Shown: piece after piece, positions 10,461 to 19,591 of the stretch
Numbering within the stretch: the first letter of the stretch is position 1
Layout: every line of letters begins with the position of its first letter
Source of the DNA: Gamsiella multidivaricata
Taxonomy: Eukaryota; Mortierellomycota; Mortierellomycetes; Mortierellales; Mortierellaceae
NCBI RefSeq assembly: GCF_025024155.1
Contig: NW_026251738.1
Location: forward strand, 310,001 to 374,000
DNA length: 64,000 nucleotides
Reading direction: 5' to 3'
The notes under the pieces: generated by a model
Database searches by the model: none
The model's input: the letters and a program-made list of their open reading frames with translations, nothing else
Told to the model about the DNA's origin: nothing
Made by a program: the position numbers and the translations under genes

Positions 10461-11068
10461 TATTGTAGGAGTGGAGATGGTGAGGAAAAGAGGGGTCCAA
10501 AAAATAGCAGCAAGAACAGCAGCAAGGAATGAAGCCCATAATACCTTGATATTCTTATGAATTTATGAATTGGCAGTTGTGCTAAGCAGTGCATAGCTCG
10601 GCCTCATGGCTGCATGATCTCTCCCCCATAAGGATTTCCTTGTTGAATAGGACAGCAGTTCAGATGAACTGAGTGCTCTATGACACCCAAAGTGCTGCGC
10701 CTAATTCCGCTGAAGTCTTTTTTTTCTTTTTTTTAACAGACTCACATACATGGTCCCCGAAAGCCTTAAAGCACATTTGAGGTAATATTCTCCGTAGTCT
10801 TTTAAAGACATTTGCTATGTAGGTTAGTTCAATAACTTACGCTTGCTTGGAGTCATACACTGTACACGCTGATATAGTCTGGCACTTCTCATCCACACGA
10901 CTGGAATTGTACCTCTACACTCCGTCCCAATACACATGTATCGGTTCTCGACGCACTTGGGGACTATCCATCTATACACAGCGGAACACGAGGATGCGTC
11001 GCTAGGCCCATGAAAACGCGAAGCGCTATTGGAGCAACGCCCATAAGTTGCCAAGGAATAAAAATCTT
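10461..11068. other. Intergenic region
   Basis: Nothing recognisable except a T-rich tract at ~10719-10734. It ends at the left TIR of the element at 11069. Confidence 0.5.
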
Positions 11069-11473
11069 CTATTTGACAACCCGGGTTGTTACTCTTATTT
11101 GGCAACCCCTGCACAAATTCCATGTAAAACAAGACTCGTATCTTTTGCGAATTTCAAGTCGAAACAACGCGGCGAGAGGTTGAGAACCATTCCTTCCTCC
11201 ACCTGGCACTCCATGCAACCTTTTGCGACCTTGGGAGAAGCCTTCTTCATGACGGAAAACAGGATTTTATCGATGACGGACTCAGCGATGACGAAATGGG
11301 AAGTCAGTTACATTGTGGAGTCCTTTAAGAGACAGATGACGATCTATCTTAAAGAGCCGGGGTCAGGTACCATAAGGACTACTGGCATAATCGACATTTA
11401 AAAAATGTTGGCCTTACATGGAGTTAGTATAGAGGTTGCCAAATAGCAGTGTCAACCCGGGTTGTCAAATAGA
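11069..11473. mobile_element. 405-bp element with ~39-bp terminal inverted repeats
   Basis: The left end 11069-11107 (CTATTTGACAACCCGGGTTG, then TTATTTGGCAACC) is matched in inverted orientation by 11435-11473. The two differ only in a few bases at the centre. Each TIR itself contains the palindrome AACCCGGGTT. The interior holds an open frame (to 11401) of unknown nature that starts upstream of the left TIR. No transposase was recognised and no clear target duplication was found, so this is called a non-autonomous TIR element. Related ends occur at 2735-2870. Confidence 0.75.
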
Positions 11474-11537
11474 TGGTCCCTTGTCAAAAAGAATAACCTC
11501 CAAAAAAATGGTCCTTCCTCTATGAGGACAAAAGAGA

Positions 11538-11608
11538 GCAGAATTCCGGATTTGAACCGGAGACCTGCCGATCTGCAGTCGGCTGCTCTGCCGCTGAGCT
11601 AATCCTGC
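11538..11608 (-). tRNA. tRNA-Cys (GCA anticodon)
   Basis: 71 nt on the minus strand folds as a full cloverleaf: acceptor GCAGGAT/ATTCTGC with one G-T pair, D arm GCTC/GAGC, anticodon stem GCCGA/TCGGC, T arm TCCGG/CCGGA with TTCAAAT loop. The anticodon loop CTGCAGA gives GCA, for Cys. There is no intron. A second copy lies at 23980-24050. Their flanks on the high-coordinate side are also related. Confidence 0.93.
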
Positions 11609-11734
11609 AATGGACTTTTATTCTGTGGCCTTCTATAGATCTAAATACCTCATCTACAGCTACCTCTCCATAATTGCATTCATTCTCTATTTGCACAATT
11701 ATTCCGTAAATGCACGATCTTCCCTACTTGCATA

Positions 11735-11952
11735 GGGAGCAGGGCTCAGTCACCGACCCCAGGCGGGGTCGAGTTACCACTCATGCTGACTGGGATTGTG
11801 AAGGGGATTGGAGCTGCGAGTGACCAGCAGCGGTGCGGCAAAAGCCGTTTATTAGAATATTGAGCACCCTTTACTATGCCTCTAGCAATAGGGTTCCCTA
11901 GTCTAGAGTCCCTCACTAATAAATCCCACATATCCTCGTGGGTTCTAGTTAT

Positions 11953-11985
<33 letters not shown>
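11735..11985 (+). mobile_element. SINE-like retroposon with poly(A) tail and perfect target-site duplication
   Basis: A ~219-bp body (GGGAGCAGGGCTCAG...) ends in ATCA plus about 32 A. The 19-20 bp sequence CGATCTTCCCTACTTGCAT(A) stands immediately before the body (from 11715) and immediately after the tail (11986-12004). Such a duplication is the hallmark of target-primed reverse transcription. The body has no long ORF and includes GGGTCGAGTTACC, loosely like a pol III B box. I classify it as a SINE or a 5'-truncated LINE copy. Confidence 0.8.
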
Positions 11986-11986
<1 letters not shown>

Positions 11987-12004
11987 GATCTTCCCTACTT
12001 GCAT

Positions 12005-12092
12005 ATCTTGTCATGGGGATTTATGTTAATAAAAAAAAAAACCCCCCCCTACTTGCATGTCTGGCTCATGGGAATTTATGTTAAAAACCCAT
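12005..12092 (+). mobile_element. Two short poly(A)-ended retroposon copies in tandem
   Basis: Core TCATGGGGATTTATGTTAAT followed by A11 (12011-12041), then CTCATGGGAATTTATGTTAA plus a short A run (from 12068). The sequence CCTACTTGCAT(A/G)TCT occurs before and after the first core, as a target duplication would. The same core recurs at 24181 and 25263. Confidence 0.65.
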
Positions 12093-12589
12093 CTATCTTT
12101 TGTCCGAGCTGCGCCCAAACCCAACCGGCTCCCTGACGTCTCTCCATCCCTCTTATATTCACGCCCTCCATCTCACATCTGCCATCTTCACGCTCTCCAT
12201 CTACATCTACGATGACACTTGAGGATTAGTCAGCGCAGCGTTGATCTGGTCCCGTTTCTGTATTTAAACGCTACAAAGATCATGAATAATAAATTGATTA
12301 TGAAGGCCCAGAGAAAAGACATAATAACTTTGCGATTTGACCGTTGACTCTTTTGTTTATTCCCTTTTGCCCCATATTCTCTTCACTCCGCTCGTTATCA
12401 CTCTATTTAGCTACCCTATCCTCTGCCTATCTCTCTTACCTTACCTTGCACTTACCTTACCCGCCACCGTTGATTTACCTTACCTACCCTACCCGCTCAT
12501 TGTCTTCCCCAATAGGCCTGCTTTATCTTTCCCTGACTCCATTACCTGTAACATTTCGGCGCGATTTATGCGCCTTTTTGTATCTGTAA

Positions 12590-12718
12590 TGGCCCGACTC
12601 AATTCAAGGGAGATAAAAATTTACAATTTATATTGCATGGATTTTGTGCCAACCTTCACAAATGCAAACACAAAAAGCATAGAGGAAATTTTTATCTCTC
12701 TTAAATTGAGTCGGGCCA
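12590..12718. mobile_element. 129-bp MITE with ~33-bp terminal inverted repeats
   Basis: The left end TGGCCCGACTCAATTCAAGG, continuing GAGATAAAAATTT, is matched inverted by the right end ending in ATTGAGTCGGGCCA, with two mismatches. The AT-rich interior has no coding capacity. It would form a strong hairpin. It lies within a pyrimidine-rich region (12340-12560) that shows no gene. Confidence 0.8.
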
Positions 12719-12957
12719 ATATTATCGTACCCTTCGAGGATGTTTTTGAGCTAGATTAAAAAAATCTATCAACTGGCGACTACAGATCGGTTCTACTTCG
12801 GTGAAGAGAACAGCTGTAATAGACCATTGCTGGCTTGTCTGATAGATTCGCATGATCAATTGGCTATAAAAAAGTAACAAAAACAATAAAAATAAAATAA
12901 AATAAAATAAAAAAAAAGCAGCATGAGCACACGTTGCTCATAACAAGGCCCGTACCG

Positions 12958-13349
12958 CTGGATCCAAACCCATCTTGTGGGTTTGTTCCAAGATATCGAT
13001 CCACATTCAGGATCTGTCCTGTACCGCCGGGCCTTATTCGCTGCTCCTAGGCGACGACTTTATCGAGCGCTCTCCGGATTTAACCTGGAGCATTAGCGAT
13101 TTGTACCAAGGTATCACGCCCATCAGCCTGATCAAGGAGTGGGGTAGCCTTTCCACCTCGCCACCTTCGATTGCGCGACAGGTCATCCACAAGTCTGTCA
13201 GCTTTATTGAGATACAAACTACGGAGCGGATCTGGAAACTACGTTTCAGGAACGGACAAGGCAAGAAAGGTAGCAAACAAGATAATACTATGGTTTTATT
13301 GCAGACTGGAGTGAAAGTAAGAACTAAGCCATGGGTTTATACGCGTTGA
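12958..13349 (+). pseudogene. Frame-broken coding remnant, family not recognised
   Basis: Two overlapping plus-strand frames both look protein-like. One (WIQTHLVGLFQDIDPHSGSV...) runs to a stop near 13097. The other continues the theme (DLYQGITPISLIKEWGSLST...) to 13349. Together they suggest one coding sequence with a frameshift, possibly a fragment of a transposon protein, but no diagnostic motif is present. Confidence 0.3.
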
Positions 13350-13437
13350 GAACAATCCAGCAGACAGTTTTAGACGCACCTTGATCCGGATCTTTCAGAG
13401 ATGAGTCGGGATTCGGAGTTGGGGCTATAGAGTCATA

Positions 13438-13629
13438 GAGTCCTGGCCAAAATTCGAGCCCCCAATATTTTTACAATAAAACATTATAATTCAATCTCTG
13501 AAAGAAGGAGGCCTAAAAAGGAAATTGCGTTTCCAACCTCCTTTACTGGAAGAGAGGGCTGGGTCGAGCCTATTGAATTATAATAATTATAATGAAGATA
13601 ATGGAGGCTCGAATTTTTGGCCAGGAGTC
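13438..13629. mobile_element. 192-bp MITE, Tc1/mariner-like, flanked by TA
   Basis: The left end GAGTCCTGGCCAAAATTCGAG and the right end CTCGAATTTTTGGCCAGGAG(TC) form inverted repeats of ~28 bp. TA dinucleotides at 13436-13437 and 13630-13631 fit the TA target duplication of Tc1/mariner elements. The AT-rich interior has no ORF. The right TA borders the upstream-repeat unit at 13634. Confidence 0.8.
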
Positions 13630-13633
13630 TACC

Positions 13634-13912
13634 TGCAAACGATCGGAGGATCAGAGTGTTCAAGGGGTTCTAGGGCAGAAGAGTGGTTTATTCGATGAAG
13701 ATTGCCATCTAATCCTGCCTTCGAAGAGCTATTATATACGAAGGATATGGTGAAGCAAAGCAGCTGGGATGCTTCGGATAACTGGGCGAAGCATTCCTAT
13801 GACCAGGACATCACATCATTCCCGAATAAACCGTTGTGTCCGTTGCACCAGCCTTAAATCCATCAAATCTTATATCCAGGCATATTCATTCCCAGAGGTT
13901 GTTCTTTCGAAC
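13634..13912. repeat. Upstream repeat unit of the LRR genes, orphan copy
   Basis: About 279 bp homologous to 59943-60216, and over its first ~190 bp to 17347-17536. It includes the block AGAGCTATTATATACGAAGG in all three. In the two complete loci this unit lies ~370 bp 5' of the minus-strand LRR gene. Here no gene follows in that direction; instead an MITE abuts it. It sits just beyond the 3' end of the first LRR gene, as expected if a neighbouring tandem copy has been lost. Confidence 0.75.
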
Positions 13913-14279
13913 AAGTCTATAGAACAACGGGCTTAACCTCAGCGAATCGTAGCAACAAGGCTACTCTACTGCCTGTAATACCCCGTTCAATTAAAGTCGT
14001 CTGCAATGGATTTATCTCTTCCAATGTTTGAAATTAACATTAGCAGACGCCTCATAAAACCTTACCGCTTCCTACAAGGCCGTCCCACGTAATACGATTC
14101 AGGATCCGAAGATCTATTCGAATTCAACTAAAATTCGAAAGGCGGTAATCGTCGCGCTCTAGCACAAATTCTGACTTAGAGGCGTTCAGCCATAATTCGA
14201 CGGATGATAGCTTCGAGATCCATTGCCTGCTCAGCCATTCGACATTTTTTCGCGTGTTAAATCCCTCAGTTAAACTCCG

Positions 14280-16980
14280 TTAATGTATTATTATGTCACA
14301 TCTTGTGGTCTTGGACACTTGACATAGCGCTTGAACTCCGTTGTCCCCAATTGAGTTGTCCCCCAAGGCCAAAGTGGCCAGGGTCGAGTTGGTCTTGAGT
14401 GCCTCAAACAACGTCTGAGCTCCGCTGTCTCCGATCCTGTTGAGAGTCAAGTCCAAAGTGGTCAGAGTCGAATTGGTCTTGAGTGCCTCAGACAGCGCCT
14501 GAGCTCCGTTGTCTCCAATTGAGTTGTCCCCCAAGGCCAAAGTGGCCAGGGTCGAGTTGGTCTTGAGTGCCTCAAACAACGTCTGAGCTCCGCTGTCTCC
14601 GATCCTGTTGAGAGTCAAGTCCAAAGTGGTCAGAGTCGAGTTGGTCTTGAGTGCCTCAGACAGCGCCTGAGCTCCGTTGGGTCCGATCGAGTTGGCTGCC
14701 AAGTCTAAAGAGGTCAGAGTCGAGTTGGTCATGAATGCCTCAGATAGCGCCTGAGCTCCGTTGGGTCCGATCGAGTTGTAATACAAGCTCAAAGTTATCA
14801 GAGTCGAGTTGGTCTTGAGTGCCTCAGACAGCGCCTGAGCTCCGTTGTCTCCGATCCCGTTGTTCCACAAGTCCAAAGTGGCCAAAGTCGAGTTGGTCTT
14901 GAGTGCTTCAGACAGCGCCTGAGCTCCGTTGGATCCAATTGAGTTGCTCCTCAAGTTTAAAGTGGTCAAGGTGGAGTTGGCCTTGAGTGCCTCAGACAGC
15001 GCCTGAGCTCCGTTGGATCCAATTGAGTTGTCCCCCAAGGCCAAAGTGGCCAGAGTCGAGTTGGTCTTGAGTGCTTCAGACAGCGCCTGAGCTCCGTTGG
15101 ATCCGATCGAGTTGCCCGCCAAGTCCAAAGTGGTCAGAGTCGAGTTGGTCTTGAGCGTCTCTGCTACTATTCCAAATTCCTTTCCTCCAATCGATCTAGC
15201 TACCGTCTCAAAGGATAACTGGCGAAGATGAGATGGTCTTTTTGTTTCAAAACTGGAAAGCTTGACAAACTCCTTTGGAAGGACAACATGAATCATTTTC
15301 ATATTAGGAAGTTGTATGATGCGAAAAAGTACTTCGTATCGTGTGGATGTCGGCAACAGTTTGCTGCCGAGGCTTGTTCGAAATCGATAGAGATCAAGTC
15401 GAAGAATCAATACTCTTGATTTCTTGAGTGCATCCTCTAATGCTTCAAGATCACTCCTAGTGCACTCCCAGTCGAATGTGATATCCAGGTCGTCAACACG
15501 TCGTGCTTTGCCTAGGGCATCGAAGAATTCTGCAGCTCTGATTTTGGATCCCAGCCTGATCACTACTTGACCGAGTTGCGGTTCATAAGTACCACCATTC
15601 ATCTGGACTGCATTTGTAAATGCCTGTTGCTCTTTTTCTTTGTAAGTCAAACGATAATGGTCGATGCAGACCCATTTGACATGGCCCTCCTGTGTGACAA
15701 TTCGGTAGAGGTTTCCTAGTGCTCGATGCTTGTCTTTGCCCTTGATAAAAGCTTCCAAGTGACGAAGGTCTGCACCCTCTAAAGCGTCCAGTCCAGTGAA
15801 CGAATCCGCCTCGATGTCCTTGGCCGAGTCCTGATCTTTGGAATCGTTGTTCGCAAGTCCTTGTAGATACGCGATAGACTGGTTGACATCTGACTGTGAG
15901 ATGGTGTCCAGAGAGTCCTTGAACATGTCAATAACTCCAGGGGCACTGACAGCAGCCAGCGCGGGAACGGCGAGGCCCGTAATTGTGACCCTGTACTTGA
16001 TCATCTCTAGCACAGTCAGCATGTACCTGCCATACTTTTGGAAAAACTCCTTGGGTCTCTGAAGGTCGTATCCCTCATGTTTGGCAAGGTGAATGTGGTG
16101 TGGAATCTTGGTATTCTCGCCATCAAACACCTTGGTGTGCTCGCCACATTCGCAGAGAAAATGAAGTCGGAACTGGTTGTTGAGGATGTTGGCGGGGTCC
16201 CAGTTGGAGGTCTTATTGGGTAGGATGATGAATAGTCGTGGAATCGGATACTCGTGCAGCTCGTATGTCTGTGTAAGGAGCGCCGCGACTCGTCCATGAA
16301 TGACTGCGAGTCGATCGAGTGCCTGCTCTTGCATCAGGAGCATCTTGTCATCCTTCTCTTTAGCCTCTAGCAGCAGAGCCAGCATCTTGTCATCCTTCTC
16401 TTTAGCCTTTAGCTGCAGTGCCAGCATCTTGTCGTCCTTCTCTTTGGCTTCCAACAGCAAATCCAGAATTTGTTGTTGTATGTCTTTGTTTTCGGACTTG
16501 ATCATCGTGCTTTGTTCGATATTGCGAGCAACAAAAGGAACCAAGCTTGCTGATGACAAAAGAAGGTTCTGAGAGGTCTGGGTACCCACTTCCCCTAGTG
16601 TAGAGCAATAGACAACGGCGTTGTTGATGCTGGACTGAGGTTCTTCTGTAATGACATCTAGGACCTTGTCAGGGTAGAATGCGATGCATTGAGATCTAAT
16701 AGAGCAGAAGAACATGTGAGAATTGAGTTTCTCTCTTTTGTCAGGTCGATTGAGATGTCTGGGTGATTAGTGCGTGCCTTGTGCCATCAATCTCTGGGAG
16801 GAATGGAATGGGATGACCATTCAACGCAAAGTGCTGTGCATCCGTAAACGCGTCCTGAATGTCTTCCAAACTCACAAAGCACGACGAAGTGTCAATGGCT
16901 CCAGGGATATTGGTGGTCCTGACAGAGACCTCTCGAATGATGTCTGCCTGCCGGAATTGTTGGTGTAGATGTTGTGTCAT
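14280..16980 (-). CDS. Coiled-coil/LRR (ribonuclease-inhibitor-type) receptor-like protein, copy 1
   Basis: Exons 16980-16778 and 16695-14280 join through an 82-nt intron with a GC donor (ACAAG|GCACGC) and TTAG acceptor. The result is 872 residues in frame, reading EIDGTR|SQCIAFYPDKV. Layout: an N-terminal small domain (1-~90) and a coiled coil at ~141-198 built of a repeated 14-mer (LLLEAKEKDDKMLA). Next is a conserved block ~221-321 (LFIILPNKTSNW ... HFLCECGEHTK ... HIHLAKHEGYDL) ending in a hydrophobic helix (GLAVPALAAVSAPG). A charged middle follows, then ten 28-residue LRRs (~582-861) of type LKTNSTLTTLDLAGNSIGSN. No NB-ARC or kinase motif is seen. LRRs suggest ligand or protein binding, and an immune- or effector-like role is only inference. 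A near-identical copy lies at 57044-59576. Confidence 0.8.
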
Positions 16981-17346
16981 GGTGGTGGCAATTCAAAGGA
17001 TGGTGGGTGAGGAATGAAGGATCTCAGCTGGCGAAGATGTCAACTTTAATACTTGTCTCTGTTGACTCTTTGGTGTCTTCGCCCTCGCCCTCGCCCTCGC
17101 CCTTGCCACTTTAGTACGGAATTAGGTTTAAAGTGTATGTTCTATGGAATGTTTTTTTTTTTGGCTCAACTGCGGCAAAGATGTTTACTCATGACCTGCT
17201 TAATGCCTAGTGTGACCCCACTTGGCATCCTTGATGACTTTGATCTTTCTAGGCATTCTCTCAATCAAGCATTGGCGGACAGAAGGAAGGGATCTTGTTC
17301 CGCTCCACTTGAAATCTTTCCCAGAGTTCGACCATGCCTTTCGGAA

Positions 17347-17536
17347 TGCAAACAGTCAGTGGGTCGGGGTAGTCAAGGGGTTCTAGGGTGGAAGAGTGGT
17401 TTATTAGATGATGATTTCCATCTAATCCCACGTTAGAAGAGCTATTATATACGAAGGATATGGTGAAGCAAAGCAGCTGGAGTGCTCCAGACAACTGGGC
17501 GAAGCATTCTTATGACTATGACATCATTCTCGAATA
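17347..17536. repeat. Upstream repeat unit of LRR gene copy 1 (truncated)
   Basis: Matches 59943-60132 almost base for base, and the orphan unit at 13634. It ends near 17536, where similarity to the other two units stops abruptly. On the minus strand it contains TATATAAT (17444-17451), a possible TATA element ~465 bp from the start codon. A (CGCCCT)n hexamer lies between unit and gene at ~17080-17105. Confidence 0.7.
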
Positions 17537-17549
17537 AGCCCTTGTACCT

Positions 17550-18730
17550 GTTGCAATACTGAGTCAGAGCCAGGCGACACAGGCGTGGCGCAGTGGCGGA
17601 GTCTACTCCACGCGACGCGTGGGCGAGTTAGTGCCAGAACAAGACCAGTTACATATCACGCCAACCCATTTTGTTGATAGTGCATTCAAATGATCTGAAT
17701 CCGCATGAACACAGCTATTTAAGAGCGCCAGTGCCAAATGGTAGAACCTTTATTTTTGTTTAATAACCATTTGCTCAACCACGCACCCCGACCTGAACCT
17801 ATTGCACCTATCGAATGGTGCGATCCCTCATCAACGGTGTCGTATATTCACCAGAATCAGTGCCATATGTAAGCTATATGCGTTCATTCAAATGTACGAT
17901 AAAATCTCAAACATTTTAATAAATACAATGTTCGAGTGTGGAGGCGTGGCCCCATATCTCTTTCTCCCTGATGTTCTTCAAGTGGCACCTATTTGATCCA
18001 GGTCAGGGTGGCGGTCAAGGTGTAGTACACGTCGGCCGGAACAAGCCTTATACCGCGTACACTTACATAACCCCTGAGTTGATGTCGGTAGTAAGGCCGA
18101 TGCGAGCGACTCTACGACGATCCCCAGCTACTGCGTAGGATGTTATCGAGACGTCAACGCTTAGAGAGGAGGGTGTCGACCGCAATGCCCAATACCAGTC
18201 AAAAGGGTCAGATGATCACGTATTATAAATTAACCACTCGGCAGCTCAGCGCGTCCGACGCGTAGTCTACGAGACCCCAGGTCATCTAGGGCTTCGCCTT
18301 CTTATCATTGGTTCGATTCCCTTTAATCATCAACCTTCCCCAGTTATATTAAATTGTCGTTCCTCTCTTCCGACTCTTCTGTTATAAGTGTTCTCCTCTC
18401 ATTGCGTCCTGTAAAAGTAGCCGCCTACACCTTTTGTCCCACTGGGGTTTAACGGTAGCTTGGTACACCTTCGATGTCGCGATCGTTGTTTCTTTTCTTT
18501 ATAACCTTGAATCAATATCAAAGCTTAGTAACGAAGCCAGAATCCTCGATCCGGATTCCGGGCCTCTTCTAATATAAAAGCAGCTGTGGTTGGTTCTTTG
18601 CTACTCAGGTTGCCGTACCATTTTTATTCGTCGCTTTTTTTTGTTCTAGGTAAAAACGCATAGTTGTCGATGCAGCCCTACCCTGCAGGTATAATTTACT
18701 TAGTATGCAAAAAGAAAGGAAGTTGCTAAT
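17550..18730. other. Gene-free region with tRNA-like promoter motifs
   Basis: No protein gene is recognised. A perfect pol III A-box-like string TGGCGCAGTGG occurs at ~17587, and a tRNA-like stretch at 18247-18320. The rest is anonymous sequence. Confidence 0.4.
18247..18320 (+). other. Degenerate tRNA-derived sequence (A box and B box)
   Basis: CAGCTCAGCGCG (A-box-like) is followed ~55 bp later by a perfect B box GGTTCGATTCC. The arms do not pair into a cloverleaf, the T stem is broken and no acceptor stem closes it. It is better read as a tRNA relic or SINE head than as a working tRNA gene. Confidence 0.35.
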
Positions 18731-18839
18731 TGATCTATGCTCTAAACCGATACCGAGTTGATAATAGCGCAATTGCCTCGTCCTTAAAAAGATCCTTCTC
18801 CTCCTCCCCTATTCCCTCTCGATCGACGTCTCAACGACC

Positions 18840-19545
18840 TTACTTATGGTGTCGTGCCCAAAGCCATGCACCTCCAACTGCCACAGCCGCCGTCAAAGTT
18901 GCCGCAATAACATACATCCCAGATGACGATGACGTCGACTTCCTGTTCCTCTGCTGTGCCTTCATTGGACCCGCATGCTGCTGTAGTCCCAAACCCGATA
19001 CCGCAAGTGGCTGCACCGTTTGTCCCCACTCTAATCGTCGCTCCCTCCACCACAAGTACCGCTGCGTCTTCGACGGCAGTCCATTCAAGCTAGCCACACC
19101 CCTGTCCATCAACTTTCCATCCTGATTCTCCTTCTCTTTTTCTTCCAGTGCCGATCCCTCTCCTGCTGAAGCTGAACCTGCCACTGTTCTAAACTCCCTC
19201 TCGAACTCGACCTCGACTAGCAGCCACTTATGATCACTCGCCGAGTAATCATGGTTCCCGACCTTGCGCTCCACACACTTAAGGTTCATCAGCAGTGTGT
19301 AATCTAGCTTGGCCTTTAGTATCCCAAAGAAGTTGGGGTTGTGCAGCGTCATATCGTCCCGCGCAGACCAAGGGTCATAAAACCCAGGATTCCGTGCCTG
19401 GTGCAGCACTAGTGGTGTGAATCCTGACCACAGACGTTGTGTCGAAAAGAATGGGTGCGCCACCTTGAGCGTCGAGAGGTGGAACGGTGGTTGTGGGTCT
19501 TTGAACATATCGCTTTCAGTGCTTGAGCTCTCGCTTTGTTGTTGC

Positions 19546-19591
<46 letters not shown>

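Noticed and set aside
12337..12759. 140-residue plus-strand open frame
   Set aside because: It passes through pyrimidine-rich low-complexity sequence and the MITE at 12590-12718; no protein-like core.
16861..16980. GTGAGT string inside exon 1 of the LRR gene as 5' splice site
   Set aside because: Splicing there to the CTATTAG acceptor gives the wrong frame and removes a conserved-looking segment; the GC donor keeps frame.
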